Below are positions 1-10,058 of a DNA stretch of 64,000 bases, in pieces (the stretch's first letter is position 1; each line of letters begins with the position of its first letter). The notes below the pieces were generated by a model that was not told the DNA's origin, did no database searches, and worked only from the letters and a program-made list of their open reading frames with translations. The position numbers and the translations under genes were made by a program. The DNA comes from Nodosilinea sp. E11 (GTDB taxonomy: Bacteria > Cyanobacteriota > Cyanobacteriia > Phormidesmidales > Phormidesmidaceae), in contig NZ_CP136520.1 in the NCBI RefSeq assembly GCF_032813545.1, positions 5,078,001-5,142,000 of the forward strand. The letters run 5' to 3'.

Positions 1-288
1 CCCCAAGAGCAGTGGGTGCTGACCTTGATCACCTCGATTTTAGGAGGGGTGATCTGCGGATTTGCCGCTCACCCGCGCAAGCCGGGGCAGGTGTTGGCCT
101 GGCAGTGGGTACTGATTTTTTCGCCCCTGTGGGGAATTTTGTTCTTTGCCTTTGGCCTGGGGCCAGTGATTAGCCGCACCAGCGACTGGTTACCCCTAAC
201 CCGCAACATAACGGGCTTTTTGATTGGCGCGCTGGTGGCTTACCTGACGCCAAATTTTGGCGGACCAGCCCCCAATTCTGAAACCTAA
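1..288 (+). CDS. Small membrane protein, 5' end outside window
   Basis: The reading frame is open from the window edge. A GTG at 16 could start a 90-residue protein, but in-frame codons upstream of it (Pro-Gln-Glu-Gln-Trp) show that the true start may lie outside. The visible part has a hydrophobic N-terminal stretch (LITSILGGVICGFAA), a second strong membrane segment near residues 28-50 (VLIFSPLWGILFFAFGLG) and a third weaker one near 65-78. The tail after it is short and polar. I recognise no family. It is likely an inner- or thylakoid-membrane protein of unknown role, convergent with the histidine kinase gene downstream. Confidence 0.5.
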   Translation, partial: PQEQWVLTLITSILGGVICGFAAHPRKPGQVLAWQWVLIFSPLWGILFFAFGLGPVISRTSDWLPLTRNITGFLIGALVAYLTPNFGGPAPNSET

Positions 289-340
289 ACGAGACCGGAA
301 AGTAGAGGCTCAGCTATCCCGCCAGCATTTTTTTTAAGAG

Positions 341-2659
341 CTACAGCGGGTGGCTGGCCATCACGGCATTGACCGTGGCCAATAGCTGGCGGGGATCAAT
401 GGGTTTATGGATACAGGCGCTAGCCCCCGACTTAAGAGCCTGCTCGACCTGGGCCTGGTCATCTACATCGAGTAGGGCCAGAATGCTCGGTTTGGCCGAG
501 GCTGAGGACCGGTGCAGGGCGGCAATAATATCGTGACCATCGGCGCTGGCCAACGTCAAGCTCGTGATGACAGCGGCGGGCTGCAACAGTTCGACCTGGT
601 CTAACACCCGCGAGCCGTCTACGATCCAGATCACCTGGTAGGCGGCGGCGGTAAGCATGTCGCAGATCAAACTGGCGGTTTCTTCGTTGTCTTCGACCAG
701 CACCACGCGCCCGACAATCGGTTCGGCGGTGGGGGTAAGCTCTACGGGCAGGGGGTGTACCGGTCGCTGGAAGGGAATACGCACGGTAAAGACCGAGCCG
801 ACCCCAACCTTAGAGCTGACTTTAATCGAGCCGCCGTGCAGTTGGATCAGCTGCTTGGTGAGGGCCAGCCCTAAGCCGGTGCCCTGGTGTTCCCGCTGGC
901 GGACGTTCTCCAACTGCTGAAATTTCTCAAACAGCAGCGATTGAGCCTCCGCCGAGATGCCAATGCCGGTATCTTCGATCTGAAAGACCACATCGTTTTG
1001 CTCTCGCCGCACCCGCAGCACGACCTTGCCCTCAGCGGGGGTAAATTTGATCGCATTGCTGAGCAGATTGGCCAAAATTTGCCGAATCCGTCGAGGATCG
1101 GCCACGAAGGTTTCTTGCCCAGCCGCCAGTTTGAGGTCGAGGGAAATCTCGATGCCGTTTTGGGTGGCTTCGCGGCGAAAAGCATCAACGCTTTGGCGAC
1201 ACAGGGAGGCTAAGGCAAACTGCCGCACTTCTAGCACGGTGCGCCCCGCCTCAATTTTAGAGACATCGAGAATGTCGTTGATTACCCGCAACAGGTGCTC
1301 GCCACTGGACTGAATCGTGGTGAGGTAGTCGCGCTGGCGGGGGTTGAGGTCGCCCAGCGACCAGCGCAGTAGCGTGGCCGACATGCCAATGATGTAGGTC
1401 AGGGGGGTGCGCAGCTCGTGGCTCATGGTGGCCAAAAACTCACTCTTGGCGCGGTTGGCGGCCTCGGCGGCAACCAGAGCATCGCGTAGATCTTGGGTGC
1501 GCTCGACTACGCACACTTCAAGGTTTTGGGTCTGCTGTTGGAGCTGTTCGTAGAGCTGGGCCTGGTTGATGGCGATCGCCAGGTGCTCGGCAATGTGCTG
1601 CAAAAACTCGGTTTCCCACGGCTGCCAGGGGCGCTGATAGGCGCACTGGTGCACAATCAGCAGTCCCCAGAGCTGCTGGCCAACCAAAATGGGGGCGACA
1701 ACCTTAGATTTAACCTGCATTTGGGTTAAAAACGACAGCAGGCAGGGAGACTGCCGATAGTGTTCGACCACGTCGTCGATCGCTAAGGTGTGCCCCTGGC
1801 GGTAGGGTAAGCCCAGATCGGGGGCGTCGGGATGCTGCTGAAAACAGAGCCCTTCAGTGTAGTTGAGCACCGAGGCCAGGCGATCGCTCGATCGCGACTC
1901 ATAGGTAATGTAGCCGATGGAATGCTCTCCGCTCTGGGGCTGAGGTGTCGGTGGCGAATCGGCATCAGGGGCATCCATCCGCTTTACGGGGGCGGCGGGG
2001 CTGAGGTCAAACTGGTAAATCAGTAGGCGATCGGCCTGGAGAAACTGACGCACCTCAGCGACGGTGGTTTCTAGAATCTCGGTTAGCTTGAGACTGCCCT
2101 GAATTTTAGTAATCACCTGGTTCAGCAGCAAGCGACGCTCGTGCTGGCGGTTAATTGCCACCGCTGCATTGGCAGGGGGGTAAGGCTCAACTGCCGTAGG
2201 CTGGCCAGATTCTAGCTCGCTGGGTTCTGGCTCGCCGGGCTCTAGCTCAGCCAACCGTTCGGCCCAGGACTGCAACCAGGCCAGCATAAACTGGCTGAGA
2301 TCGGGCAGAGCACTGGTCGCCAGCCCCTGGGCCGGTATGTCTAGCCCCTGCTGGCGCATAAATTCACCAACGCTTTGAGCGTCGGCGATTAGGTCGATGA
2401 CTACCTGGGAGTCATGCTGGTTAGCCGCTTGACCCTGCCCCATTGGGTCGGTAGTGTAGGGGTGCGCGCTTACCACCAGAGACAGCGATGAGCCCAGCAA
2501 GCACCAAAAAGTCAGGCCCGCTGAGCTAGCAGGTCCATCGGCCTCAGTGAGCAAAGTAAGCTGGTGCTGATCAGCGTACTGACACAAAAATTGCCCCAGT
2601 TTCGCCAGGGCAGCCCTGGGCATCACCTGTTCGGTGCCACGGTTTTGAGAGTCAGGCAT
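341..2659 (-). CDS. Hybrid histidine kinase: GAF, HisKA, HATPase_c, degenerate receiver
   Basis: Membrane-free sensor kinase of 772 residues. Residues 1-150 are an uncharacterised N-terminal region. A phytochrome-type GAF domain follows at about 175-370 ([17 protein letters not shown]), then a coiled linker. The HisKA dimerisation domain has phospho-acceptor His414 in [10 protein letters not shown]. The HATPase domain has an N-box (SNAIKFTP) and G-boxes ([16 protein letters not shown]). The C-terminal receiver (about 660-772) keeps the acidic pocket (VEDNE) and the Lys (HKP), but the usual phospho-Asp position reads Ser in VITSLTL, so it probably cannot be phosphorylated normally. The ligand is unknown; no bilin Cys is evident in the GAF. 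It is transcribed divergently from cobN with 177 bp between them. Confidence 0.9.
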   Translation of the reverse strand: MPDSQNRGTEQVMPRAALAKLGQFLCQYADQHQLTLLTEADGPASSAGLTFWCLLGSSLSLVVSAHPYTTDPMGQGQAANQHDSQVVIDLIADAQSVGEFMRQQGLDIPAQGLATSALPDLSQFMLAWLQSWAERLAELEPGEPEPSELESGQPTAVEPYPPANAAVAINRQHERRLLLNQVITKIQGSLKLTEILETTVAEVRQFLQADRLLIYQFDLSPAAPVKRMDAPDADSPPTPQPQSGEHSIGYITYESRSSDRLASVLNYTEGLCFQQHPDAPDLGLPYRQGHTLAIDDVVEHYRQSPCLLSFLTQMQVKSKVVAPILVGQQLWGLLIVHQCAYQRPWQPWETEFLQHIAEHLAIAINQAQLYEQLQQQTQNLEVCVVERTQDLRDALVAAEAANRAKSEFLATMSHELRTPLTYIIGMSATLLRWSLGDLNPRQRDYLTTIQSSGEHLLRVINDILDVSKIEAGRTVLEVRQFALASLCRQSVDAFRREATQNGIEISLDLKLAAGQETFVADPRRIRQILANLLSNAIKFTPAEGKVVLRVRREQNDVVFQIEDTGIGISAEAQSLLFEKFQQLENVRQREHQGTGLGLALTKQLIQLHGGSIKVSSKVGVGSVFTVRIPFQRPVHPLPVELTPTAEPIVGRVVLVEDNEETASLICDMLTAAAYQVIWIVDGSRVLDQVELLQPAAVITSLTLASADGHDIIAALHRSSASAKPSILALLDVDDQAQVEQALKSGASACIHKPIDPRQLLATVNAVMASHPL

Positions 2660-2836
2660 CCTTAGATTTTGAGGCCGAGCGCGCCCATTGCAGGTTGGCT
2701 GTAAAGGGGTTAATTAAAATGGTTGTAACTAAATTGGTTTGAATGATTCGGCAGTACCCATGGTAGCCCTCGTTTCAGTTTTGTCTGACTTACGCTAGAG
2801 TTCCTTCAGATTTCGTAGTTGTTTTAAATTTCGCCC

Positions 2837-5800
2837 ATGCATCGCTTAGCCGCTACCCCCGGCGGCTGGACGCCGGATACTGAGGGGGTAATTTTTGTCG
2901 AGCAAACCCCGGCCCCGCTGGTGTTTCTCACCGCCGCCGATACCGAGATTCAAAGTCTGGCCCAGGCCCGGTTTCCCGCCGATGCTCCAGCGCTGCGGGT
3001 GGCCAACCTGCTCCAGCTGCAACAGCAGTTGGCGATCGACACCTACGCCGACGCTGTGCTGCGCCAGGCTCAGATCATCATTGTGCGGTTGTTGGGGGGC
3101 CGTGCCTACTGGCCCTACGGCTTAGAAGTGGTGAGAGATGTCGTCGCTGTAACCGGAGCCGCCCTGGTGGTGCTGCCCGGTGACGATCGCCCTGCCCCCG
3201 ACCTAATCAGCCACTCTACCGTGCCCTTAACGGTGGCCAACCAGCTGTGGCGTTACCTCAACGAGGGCGGGGTTGAAAATATGACCCACGGGCTGCTGTG
3301 GATATGCGATCGCATTCTGCATACCCAGTACAACCCGCCGGAGCCCCAGGAGATTCCTAAGGTGGGGGTGTATCCCTATGCCAGCTTGGCCCTCACCCCT
3401 GGCCCCTCTCCCTCTGGGAGAGAGGAACCGGAGGCAGAGCGATCTGAACCGCAAAATCAAACATCAAAAATTGGGCTGATCTTCTACCGTGCCCACTATC
3501 TGGCGAGCAACACTGCGCCGATTGATGCCCTCTGCCATGCCTTAGAGCAGCGGGGATTGGAGCCGGTGCCGGTGTTTATGTCGTCGTTGCAAGACCCCGA
3601 GGTGCAGGCAGATTTGGTCGCTCTGCTCAAGCCCAAGGATGGCCCGGGCATTGATGTACTGCTGACTACCACCAGCTTTTCGGTGGCGAAGCTGGACGGA
3701 GCTAGGCCAAATTTGGCCCTGTGGGAGGCGCTGGATGTGCCCGTGCTGCAAGTCATTCTCAGCGGCGGCACGCGGGAGGCTTGGGAGAGCCAGAGCCTGG
3801 GCCTATCGCCCCGCGACATCGCCATGAATGTGGCCCTGCCGGAGGTGGACGGGCGGATCATCACCCGCGCGGTGTCGTTTAAGGCCGCTAATCAGCGCAG
3901 CGAGGCGCTGGAAACCGATGTGGTCACCTACGAGCCTGTGCTAGACCGGGTAGAGTTTGTCGCTGACCTAGCCGCCCATTGGGCCAAGCTGCGGCGCACC
4001 CCCGTGGGCGATCGCCGCATCGCCCTGATTCTCGCCAACTATCCCAACCGCGACGGTCGCCTCGCCAACGGTGTTGGCCTCGACACGCCCCAGAGTGCGA
4101 TCGCTGTTCTCCACGCCCTCAAAGCTGCTGGCTACACCCTCGGCGACATCCCCACCGATGGCGATGCGCTAATCCATCGCCTCACCGCTGGCGTCACCAA
4201 CGACCCCGAAGGCCAAGACTTTCGCCAAGTCCATCAGTCCCTGCCCATTGAGGATTATCTCCAGCACTTCGAGAGCCTCCCGGACACAGTTCGAGCTGGC
4301 ATGATGGCCCGGTGGGGGAGCGGGGAGTGGAGGAGTGAGGGCGATAACACCCACCCACCCATCCACCCATCCACCCACCCACCCATCCACCCATCCACCC
4401 ACCCACCCATCCACCCATCCACCCACCCATCCATCCACTCATCCACTCACCCACCCATCCACCCACCCACCTTCCCCATCCCCGGTCTCCAGTTCGGCAA
4501 CATCTTCATCGGCATTCAGCCCAGCCGGGGCTACGACCTTGACCCCAGCCTCAACTACCACTCGCCAGATCTAGAGCCGACCCCCGAGTACTTGGCCTTT
4601 TACCAGTGGCTGCGGCAGGGGTTTGGGGCTCAGGCGATCGTACACCTGGGCAAGCACGGCAACCTAGAATGGCTGCCGGGCAAAGGCGTCGGCCTGTCGC
4701 AAAACTGCTACCCCGAGGCCATGTTTGGCCCCATGCCCCACCTGTACCCGTTTATCGTCAACGACCCCGGCGAAGGCTCCCAAGCCAAGCGCCGTGCCCA
4801 GGCGGTGATTCTCGACCACCTGACACCGCCCCTCACCCGCGCCGAACTCTACGGCCCCCTAGAAAAGCTAGAAGGCCTAGTAGACGAATACTACGAAGCC
4901 CAGAGCCTTGATCCCACCCGTTTACAACTCATCGGCGATCGCATCCTCACCCTCCTCACCGACACCCACCTCCTCACCGAAATCTCCCCCACCCATCCAC
5001 CCACCCACCCATCCACCCATCCACCCGCTCCCCCCCTCCCCACCCTCCTCCCCACCCTCGATACCTATCTCTGTGACCTCAAAGAGGCCCAGATTCGCGA
5101 CGGGCTGCATATCTTTGGCCAGTGCCCCAACGGTCGCCAGCTCAGGGATCTGGTGGTGGCGATCGCCCGCCACCCCGGCCCCGGTCGCCAGGGGCTAACC
5201 CGCGCGATCGCCGAAGCCTGGGGACTCGACCTCGACCCCCTCACCGCCGAACCGGGGGAGTCCTTCACCGGGTTAGAGAACTGCCGGATTGTGGGGGATG
5301 CGATCGCGCGGCTGGAGGAAGAAGCGGCCAGGTTAGTGGAAGGGCTACTCCCCTCCTGGGTGGGGCAGGGGTGGGTTCGCCCAGACCCCGAGACCCACCC
5401 CGCCCTGGGGGCACCCCTCCCAGGAGGGGAGGCTGTGGCTACCGAACTTCAGTGGATTGAGCACACTCTGTTGCCCGCTCTCCTTCGCACCACTGACGAA
5501 ATCACAAACCTGCTGGCGGGTCTGGACGGGCGCTACGTGCCCAGCGGCCCAGCGGGTGCCCCCAGCCGCAACCGGCCCGATGTGTTGCCCACCGGGCGCA
5601 ATTTCTTCTCGGTCGATATTCGCGCCATTCCCACTGAGAGCGCCTGGGATGTGGGGCGGCGGGCGGCTGAGGTGCTGATCGAGCAGTACACCCAAGACCA
5701 CGGCGACTACCCCCAGACCCTGGGCCTGTCGGTGTGGGGTACTTCGACCATGCGTACCGGCGGTGACGACATCGCCGAAGCCCTGGCGCTGATGGGAGTG

Positions 5801-6820
5801 CGCCCGGTGTGGGATGGCCCCTCGCGGCGGGTGGTCGATTTTGAGGTGCTGCCCCTGTCGGCCCTGGGGCGGCCTAGGGTAGATGTCACCCTGCGGATTT
5901 CGGGCTTCTTTCGCGACGCCTTCCCCAATTTGATCGACCTGTTTGACCAGGCGGTGGCGGCAGTGGCCGATCTGGCAGAACCCGCCGACCAGAATCCTCT
6001 TGCAGCCAGGGTGCAGCAAGAGTTGGCTGAGTGGCAGGCCCAGGGGCTGACAGCAGAGCAGGCGGCGGTGCGATCGCGCTACCGGATCTTTGGCTCTAAA
6101 CCGGGGGCCTACGGCGCAGGCTTGCAGGGGCTGATCGAATCGCAAAACTGGAGCACCGACGCAGATCTGGCCCGCGCTTACCTCAACTGGAGCGGCTACG
6201 CCTACGGACGCAATGCCCAGGGCCGCGCCGCCCCCGAAGCCTTTGCCCAGCGGCTGCAGCAGATGCAGGTGGTGCTGCACAACCAGGACAACCGTGAGCA
6301 CGACCTGCTCGACTCTGACGACTACTACCAGTTTCAAGGGGGTATGACTGTGGCCGCCCGCAGCCTCCAGGGGCGATCGCCCGCCACCTACTTTGGCGAC
6401 AATGCGGTGACGGCCAAGCTCAAAGTGCGATCGCTGGCCGCCGAAATCGCCAAGGTCTACCGCTCCCGCGTGGTCAACCCCAAGTGGATCGAGGGAGTGA
6501 TGCGCCACGGCTACAAAGGGGCCTTTGAAATGGCCGCCACAGTAGACTATCTATTTGCCTACGACGCCACCGCCCACTGCGTTGCCGACCACATGTACGA
6601 AGGGGTGGCTCAGGCCTATGTGTTGGATCCTCAAGTGCAGGCCTTTGTGCAGCAATCTAACCCCTGGGCGCTGCGCGATATGGCCGAGCGGCTGTTAGAG
6701 GCCAGCCAGCGGGGGTTATGGGCCTCAGCTGACCCGGGCCTGCTCGATGCCCTGCGACAGATCGCCCATCAGGCTGAAGGGGTGATCGAAACCCAGCAGC
6801 TGACCTCGGGGGCATTTTAG
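2837..6820 (+). CDS. cobN: Cobaltochelatase large subunit CobN with repeat-derived in-frame insertions
   Basis: Large subunit of the ATP-dependent aerobic cobaltochelatase, which inserts cobalt into the corrin ring (hydrogenobyrinic acid a,c-diamide) during B12 synthesis. The family relative is the magnesium chelatase ChlH. Conserved blocks include [53 protein letters not shown] and the C-terminal [19 protein letters not shown]. The gene runs uninterrupted to 6820. It is slightly long because four stretches look like inserted repeats: about residues 184-208 (hairpin repeat), 504-544 (Thr-His-Pro-Pro/Ile-His-Pro-Ser octads), 717-737 (more Thr-His-Pro) and 836-865 (84-bp palindrome). All preserve frame. 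The ATG at 2837 fits the family N-terminus. CobN normally works with ChlI/ChlD-type ATPase subunits, which are not in this window; cobS lies 44 kb away. Confidence 0.95.
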   Translation: MHRLAATPGGWTPDTEGVIFVEQTPAPLVFLTAADTEIQSLAQARFPADAPALRVANLLQLQQQLAIDTYADAVLRQAQIIIVRLLGGRAYWPYGLEVVRDVVAVTGAALVVLPGDDRPAPDLISHSTVPLTVANQLWRYLNEGGVENMTHGLLWICDRILHTQYNPPEPQEIPKVGVYPYASLALTPGPSPSGREEPEAERSEPQNQTSKIGLIFYRAHYLASNTAPIDALCHALEQRGLEPVPVFMSSLQDPEVQADLVALLKPKDGPGIDVLLTTTSFSVAKLDGARPNLALWEALDVPVLQVILSGGTREAWESQSLGLSPRDIAMNVALPEVDGRIITRAVSFKAANQRSEALETDVVTYEPVLDRVEFVADLAAHWAKLRRTPVGDRRIALILANYPNRDGRLANGVGLDTPQSAIAVLHALKAAGYTLGDIPTDGDALIHRLTAGVTNDPEGQDFRQVHQSLPIEDYLQHFESLPDTVRAGMMARWGSGEWRSEGDNTHPPIHPSTHPPIHPSTHPPIHPSTHPSIHSSTHPPIHPPTFPIPGLQFGNIFIGIQPSRGYDLDPSLNYHSPDLEPTPEYLAFYQWLRQGFGAQAIVHLGKHGNLEWLPGKGVGLSQNCYPEAMFGPMPHLYPFIVNDPGEGSQAKRRAQAVILDHLTPPLTRAELYGPLEKLEGLVDEYYEAQSLDPTRLQLIGDRILTLLTDTHLLTEISPTHPPTHPSTHPPAPPLPTLLPTLDTYLCDLKEAQIRDGLHIFGQCPNGRQLRDLVVAIARHPGPGRQGLTRAIAEAWGLDLDPLTAEPGESFTGLENCRIVGDAIARLEEEAARLVEGLLPSWVGQGWVRPDPETHPALGAPLPGGEAVATELQWIEHTLLPALLRTTDEITNLLAGLDGRYVPSGPAGAPSRNRPDVLPTGRNFFSVDIRAIPTESAWDVGRRAAEVLIEQYTQDHGDYPQTLGLSVWGTSTMRTGGDDIAEALALMGVRPVWDGPSRRVVDFEVLPLSALGRPRVDVTLRISGFFRDAFPNLIDLFDQAVAAVADLAEPADQNPLAARVQQELAEWQAQGLTAEQAAVRSRYRIFGSKPGAYGAGLQGLIESQNWSTDADLARAYLNWSGYAYGRNAQGRAAPEAFAQRLQQMQVVLHNQDNREHDLLDSDDYYQFQGGMTVAARSLQGRSPATYFGDNAVTAKLKVRSLAAEIAKVYRSRVVNPKWIEGVMRHGYKGAFEMAATVDYLFAYDATAHCVADHMYEGVAQAYVLDPQVQAFVQQSNPWALRDMAERLLEASQRGLWASADPGLLDALRQIAHQAEGVIETQQLTSGAF
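3388..3460 (+). repeat. Hairpin repeat inserted in frame in cobN (insert 1)
   Basis: Contains the stem CTCTCCC (3406-3412), tct, GGGAGAG (3416-3422) preceded by CCTCACCCCTGGCCC. This resembles the short 'CCTCACCCCTGGCCCCTCTCC' type intergenic hairpins common in cyanobacteria and other bacteria. It is translated as [15 protein letters not shown] within CobN, in a region that is otherwise a surface linker by context. That it is an insertion is inferred from its composition. Confidence 0.6.
4347..4471 (+). repeat. Tetranucleotide/24-bp tandem repeat inside cobN (insert 2)
   Basis: A run of CCCA/CCAT tetranucleotides organised in a 24-bp superunit that encodes the octad Thr-His-Pro-Pro-Ile-His-Pro-Ser, with about five copies and some decay at the 3' end. 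The reading frame is kept across it. The flanking codons read through CobN sequence ([13 protein letters not shown]) immediately after. A similar shorter run recurs in the same gene at 4988-5030. Confidence 0.85.
4988..5050 (+). repeat. Second CCCA/CCAT tandem repeat inside cobN (insert 3)
   Basis: Shorter version of the repeat at 4347-4471, encoding Thr-His-Pro-Pro-type residues followed by a Pro/Leu-rich stretch ([13 protein letters not shown]). It sits between conserved CobN segments and is in frame. Confidence 0.75.
5348..5431 (+). repeat. 84-bp palindromic element inside cobN (insert 4)
   Basis: Outer arms CTCCCCTCCTGGG (5348-5360) and CCCAGGAGGGGAG (5419-5431) are perfect 13-bp inverted repeats, and the inner sequence is also partly self-complementary (GGGGTGGG against CCCACCCC). 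The 84-bp length is a multiple of three, and the element is translated in frame as a Gly/Trp/Pro-rich segment ([19 protein letters not shown]). It resembles in organisation the Rickettsia palindromic elements that insert into genes; homology to those is not claimed. Confidence 0.7.
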
Positions 6821-6964
6821 ACGGTGGGGATCAGGCGATCTCGCCATGGCGATCGCGACCTAGGCCCTAGATTACGATGGTAGGGAAGAGGGGTTAGATC
6901 GCCATCCTTAGGGGCATGCCCATTGCAGTAAACGATAGCGACGGGGGCTAGCGGGAGGCGTCCT

Positions 6965-9868
6965 ATGACTGGACAACAGACTAGTCACATTCTCTGGATT
7001 GGTGCAAGAGCCGATGCGGTATCGTTGAGCAATCTCACCGCACCCGACTTTGTGACGATCGTCATAGACCCGGTCGAGGCCGCCCTGGCCTACCTGAGTT
7101 CGGGCCATCCTGTAGATGGCATGGTGCTAGAGCTAGAAGCCGCTGGGGGGCTAGAGGCCCTAGCAACCCTGCAAGCCCAGGCGGCTGATCTGCCCGTGGT
7201 TGTGCTGGTGAGCCCCACCCAGACCCCGCTGGGGCTAGAGGCCGTTCGAGCCGGAGCCCAAGACTATTTGATCAAAGGGCAAACCCCTCCGGCGGAAATG
7301 ATCCGGGCTGTGGGCTGTGCCCTTGAGCGCCACCGCCGACAGACGCAGGTCTCACCGCCACCCACACTCGCAACGACCGACGACTCCCCCGTTGCGACCC
7401 AGTTGACCGACCAAGACCAACGCTACCCAACCATCTTTGGGGAGGTGCCGGTTTCGCTGTGGAAAGAAGATTGGTCGGCGGTCAGAGCCCTGGTGAACAA
7501 GCTGCAACCCCAAGGAATCACTGATTGGGCCACCTACCACCCCGAGGTTATTGATATCACTGCTCCAAAGGCCGCTAAGGCAACCTTAACAACGAGCGAG
7601 AACCGGTTTCGTCAATTGTTTCAAGATGCTGCCATCGGCATTGCCATGACTACGCCCGACGGTCGTTTTTTAGAAGCCAACGCCGCCTACTGCCAAATGC
7701 TGGGCTATACCGAAGCCGAGCTGCGCCAGGTCGATTTTGCCACTTTGACCTATCCCGACGATCGCCCCCGCAATCTAGAGTTACTGCACGAGCTATTGCA
7801 GGGTCAGCGTCACAGCTTTGTGATTGAAAAACGCTACTTCACCAAGGCAGGGCCTGTTGTTTGGTGTCGCCTGAGCGTATCGGTGCAGCGCCACAGCGAC
7901 GGCACCCCCATCAGCATCATTGGCGTCGCCGAAGACATTACCCAGCAGCGCCAGGCCGAAGCCGCGCTGCAGCGCAGTCAGGCCCTGCTGCGGGTGGCCT
8001 CCCATGTCAGTCAGCTAGGGGCCTGGTGGGTAGATTTGCCGGAGATGACCATGACTTGGTCGGACGACATGTACCACATCTTGGAACAACCCCTTGACCA
8101 TGTGCCCCACATGGCTGAGGCCAATCAGTACTATGCGCCCGCCGATCAGGCCAAAATTCAGGCGGCCTTTGAGGCCTGTATGCAGTCGGGATTAAACTTT
8201 GATCTACAGCTACAGGTGGTTACTGCTCGGGGTCGCCCCATCTGGGCGCGGTCGATTGGCGAGGCGGTGCGCGATGCCAGCGGAGCTATTGTGCGGGTGC
8301 AGGGCGCATTTCAAGATATCACTGCTCAGAAAGCGGCGGAACAACAGCTGCGCGACAGTGAAGAACGGTTTCGGCTGGTGTCTAAGGCGACCAACGATGC
8401 CATTTGGGACTGGGATATTCTCACTGACACCACCTGGCGCGGGGAGGGCTATAAAACCCTGTTTGGCTACAGCGACGCTGACTTGATCACCGCCAACGAC
8501 TGGTGGCGCAGCCGTCTGCACCCCGACGATCGCCAGCGGCTGCTTGAGTCTATGCAGACGGCCCTAGCCAGCACCGCCGCCCTCTGGACTGACGAGTATC
8601 GGTTTCGCTGCCAGGACGGTCGCTATGCCTATGTGATGGATCGAGGCTATATCATTCGCAATGACCAGGGCCAGGCGGTGCGCATGATTGGCGGTATGCT
8701 CAACCTGACTGAGAAAAAGAACCTAGAGGCCCAGCTGCTGCAAAGTCAGAAGATGGAGGCAGTGGGCCAATTAGCGGGGGGCATTGCCCACGACTTCAAC
8801 AACCTGCTGACGATTATTTTGGGCTGTAGCGATATGCTGCTGTCGGCCTTGCCCGGCCCCGACCCGCTGCGGGCGATCGCCACTGACATCCACACCGCTG
8901 GGGATCGGGCGGCCAACCTGACCCGCCACCTGTTGGCCTTTAGCCGCAAACAGATGCTCGCCCCCCAGGTGCTCAATCTCAACGCGGTGATCAGCGATCT
9001 GGAAGCTATGCTCAGACGCCTGATTAGCGCCGACATTCGCCTGATTAGTCAGTTGGCCCCCCATCTGCCCGCCATTGAAGTCGATCCGAGCCAGCTAGAG
9101 CAGGTCATTCTCAATCTGGTGGTCAACGCCCGCGACGCCATGCCCAACGGCGGCGATCTCACCCTGGCCACCGCTCAGCTCGATCTAGGACCGGATGAGT
9201 CGCTGGGCCAGCTCAACTGTAAGCCTGGCACCTACGCCGCTCTGACCATTTCTGATACAGGCCACGGCATGACCGCAGCGGTCAAAGCCCGCATTTTTGA
9301 GCCCTTCTTTACCACTAAGCCTCCGGGCACGGGCACGGGGCTGGGGTTGGCCACCGTGTTTGGCATTGTCAAACAGAGTGGTGGCTTCATTGATGTGTAT
9401 AGTGAACCGGGCCTGGGCACCCGATTTAAGCTGTTGTTTCCAGCGGTGGGGCCGAGGCCACAGCCCAGCTTGACTCCGGCTTTGCCCGTGCAGCAGGGCA
9501 GCGAAACTATTTTGCTGGTCGAAGATGAGGCGGGGGTGCGCCAGATTGCCAAGCTGGCCCTCGAACGGCTGGGCTACCAGATTTTAACGGCGGCCAATGG
9601 GCAGGCGGCCCTCCAGGTGATCGCCCGCTATCCAGGCTCCATTGATCTCGTGATCACCGACGTAGTAATGCCGGAAATGAGCGGTCGAGAGCTGGTTGAG
9701 CACCTGCGTCGGCACCATAGTCCCGTGAAAGTCATGTACATCAGCGGCTATACCGATGATGTGGGCATCCGGCTCGGGGTGATCGAGGCCACCGATGCCT
9801 TCTTGCAAAAGCCATTTACCCCCTCCAGCCTGGCCCGCAAGGTGAGGGAGGTGTTAGATCAGCGCTAG
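6965..9868 (+). CDS. Multi-PAS hybrid histidine kinase with pseudo-receiver and C-terminal receiver
   Basis: Sensor kinase of 967 residues without membrane segments. An N-terminal receiver-like fold (about 8-120) lacks the acidic pair, and its phospho-site reads Glu56 (MVLELE) instead of Asp, so it looks like a pseudo-receiver. About three PAS/PAC units follow (about 205-335, 340-455, 465-595), with PAC motifs such as IGVAEDITQQRQAE and QGAFQDITAQKAAE. The kinase core has His609 in GGIAHDFNNLL, the HATPase N-box (LVVNARDAMPNGG) and G-boxes (DTGHGM, GTGTGLGLA). The C-terminal receiver (about 848-967) is intact, with Asp899 (VITDVVMPEMSG) and Lys in LQKPF. The HDFNN type H-box fits hybrid kinases that use an in-cis receiver. 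The signal is unknown. A hairpin follows the gene at 9881-9937. Confidence 0.93.
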   Translation: MTGQQTSHILWIGARADAVSLSNLTAPDFVTIVIDPVEAALAYLSSGHPVDGMVLELEAAGGLEALATLQAQAADLPVVVLVSPTQTPLGLEAVRAGAQDYLIKGQTPPAEMIRAVGCALERHRRQTQVSPPPTLATTDDSPVATQLTDQDQRYPTIFGEVPVSLWKEDWSAVRALVNKLQPQGITDWATYHPEVIDITAPKAAKATLTTSENRFRQLFQDAAIGIAMTTPDGRFLEANAAYCQMLGYTEAELRQVDFATLTYPDDRPRNLELLHELLQGQRHSFVIEKRYFTKAGPVVWCRLSVSVQRHSDGTPISIIGVAEDITQQRQAEAALQRSQALLRVASHVSQLGAWWVDLPEMTMTWSDDMYHILEQPLDHVPHMAEANQYYAPADQAKIQAAFEACMQSGLNFDLQLQVVTARGRPIWARSIGEAVRDASGAIVRVQGAFQDITAQKAAEQQLRDSEERFRLVSKATNDAIWDWDILTDTTWRGEGYKTLFGYSDADLITANDWWRSRLHPDDRQRLLESMQTALASTAALWTDEYRFRCQDGRYAYVMDRGYIIRNDQGQAVRMIGGMLNLTEKKNLEAQLLQSQKMEAVGQLAGGIAHDFNNLLTIILGCSDMLLSALPGPDPLRAIATDIHTAGDRAANLTRHLLAFSRKQMLAPQVLNLNAVISDLEAMLRRLISADIRLISQLAPHLPAIEVDPSQLEQVILNLVVNARDAMPNGGDLTLATAQLDLGPDESLGQLNCKPGTYAALTISDTGHGMTAAVKARIFEPFFTTKPPGTGTGLGLATVFGIVKQSGGFIDVYSEPGLGTRFKLLFPAVGPRPQPSLTPALPVQQGSETILLVEDEAGVRQIAKLALERLGYQILTAANGQAALQVIARYPGSIDLVITDVVMPEMSGRELVEHLRRHHSPVKVMYISGYTDDVGIRLGVIEATDAFLQKPFTPSSLARKVREVLDQR

Positions 9869-9880
9869 CAACAGCCCCCA

Positions 9881-9937
9881 GTTCCCCTCCGGCTAAGGTG
9901 GCCTTGCTCTCAGATCAAGGCCACCTTAGCGGGGAAC
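9881..9937 (+). terminator. Strong hairpin after the PAS hybrid kinase gene
   Basis: A perfect 15-bp stem, GCTAAGGTGGCCTTG (9892-9906) with CAAGGCCACCTTAGC (9916-9930), encloses a 9-nt loop. Outer arms GTTCCCC (9881-9887) and GGGGAAC (9931-9937) extend it across a bulge. There is no T-tract, so it may stabilise the mRNA end or be a palindromic repeat rather than a classical terminator. Confidence 0.6.
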
Positions 9938-10058
9938 GAGGGCTACGAGGCCGTGAAGGTCTGCGTAAAGCAAGATGACAGAGATGTTGTGTGAGGGAAT
10001 CATAAAGTAAGGGCATCACAAACCGCTCGGTGCAGCCAAAACTTTATCAACCACGCTG

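Noticed and set aside
2660-2836. Cobalamin riboswitch upstream of cobN
   Set aside because: No B12-box-like sequence or recognisable fold; the gap is too short for one with the divergent promoter.
4347-4471. Possible CRISPR array because of regular repeats
   Set aside because: There are no unique spacers; it is a contiguous tandem repeat in a coding frame.
5345-6508. 387-codon open frame antisense to cobN
   Set aside because: It lies wholly opposite conserved CobN sequence, is His/Gly/Arg-rich as expected from antisense of a GC-rich gene, and has no domain.
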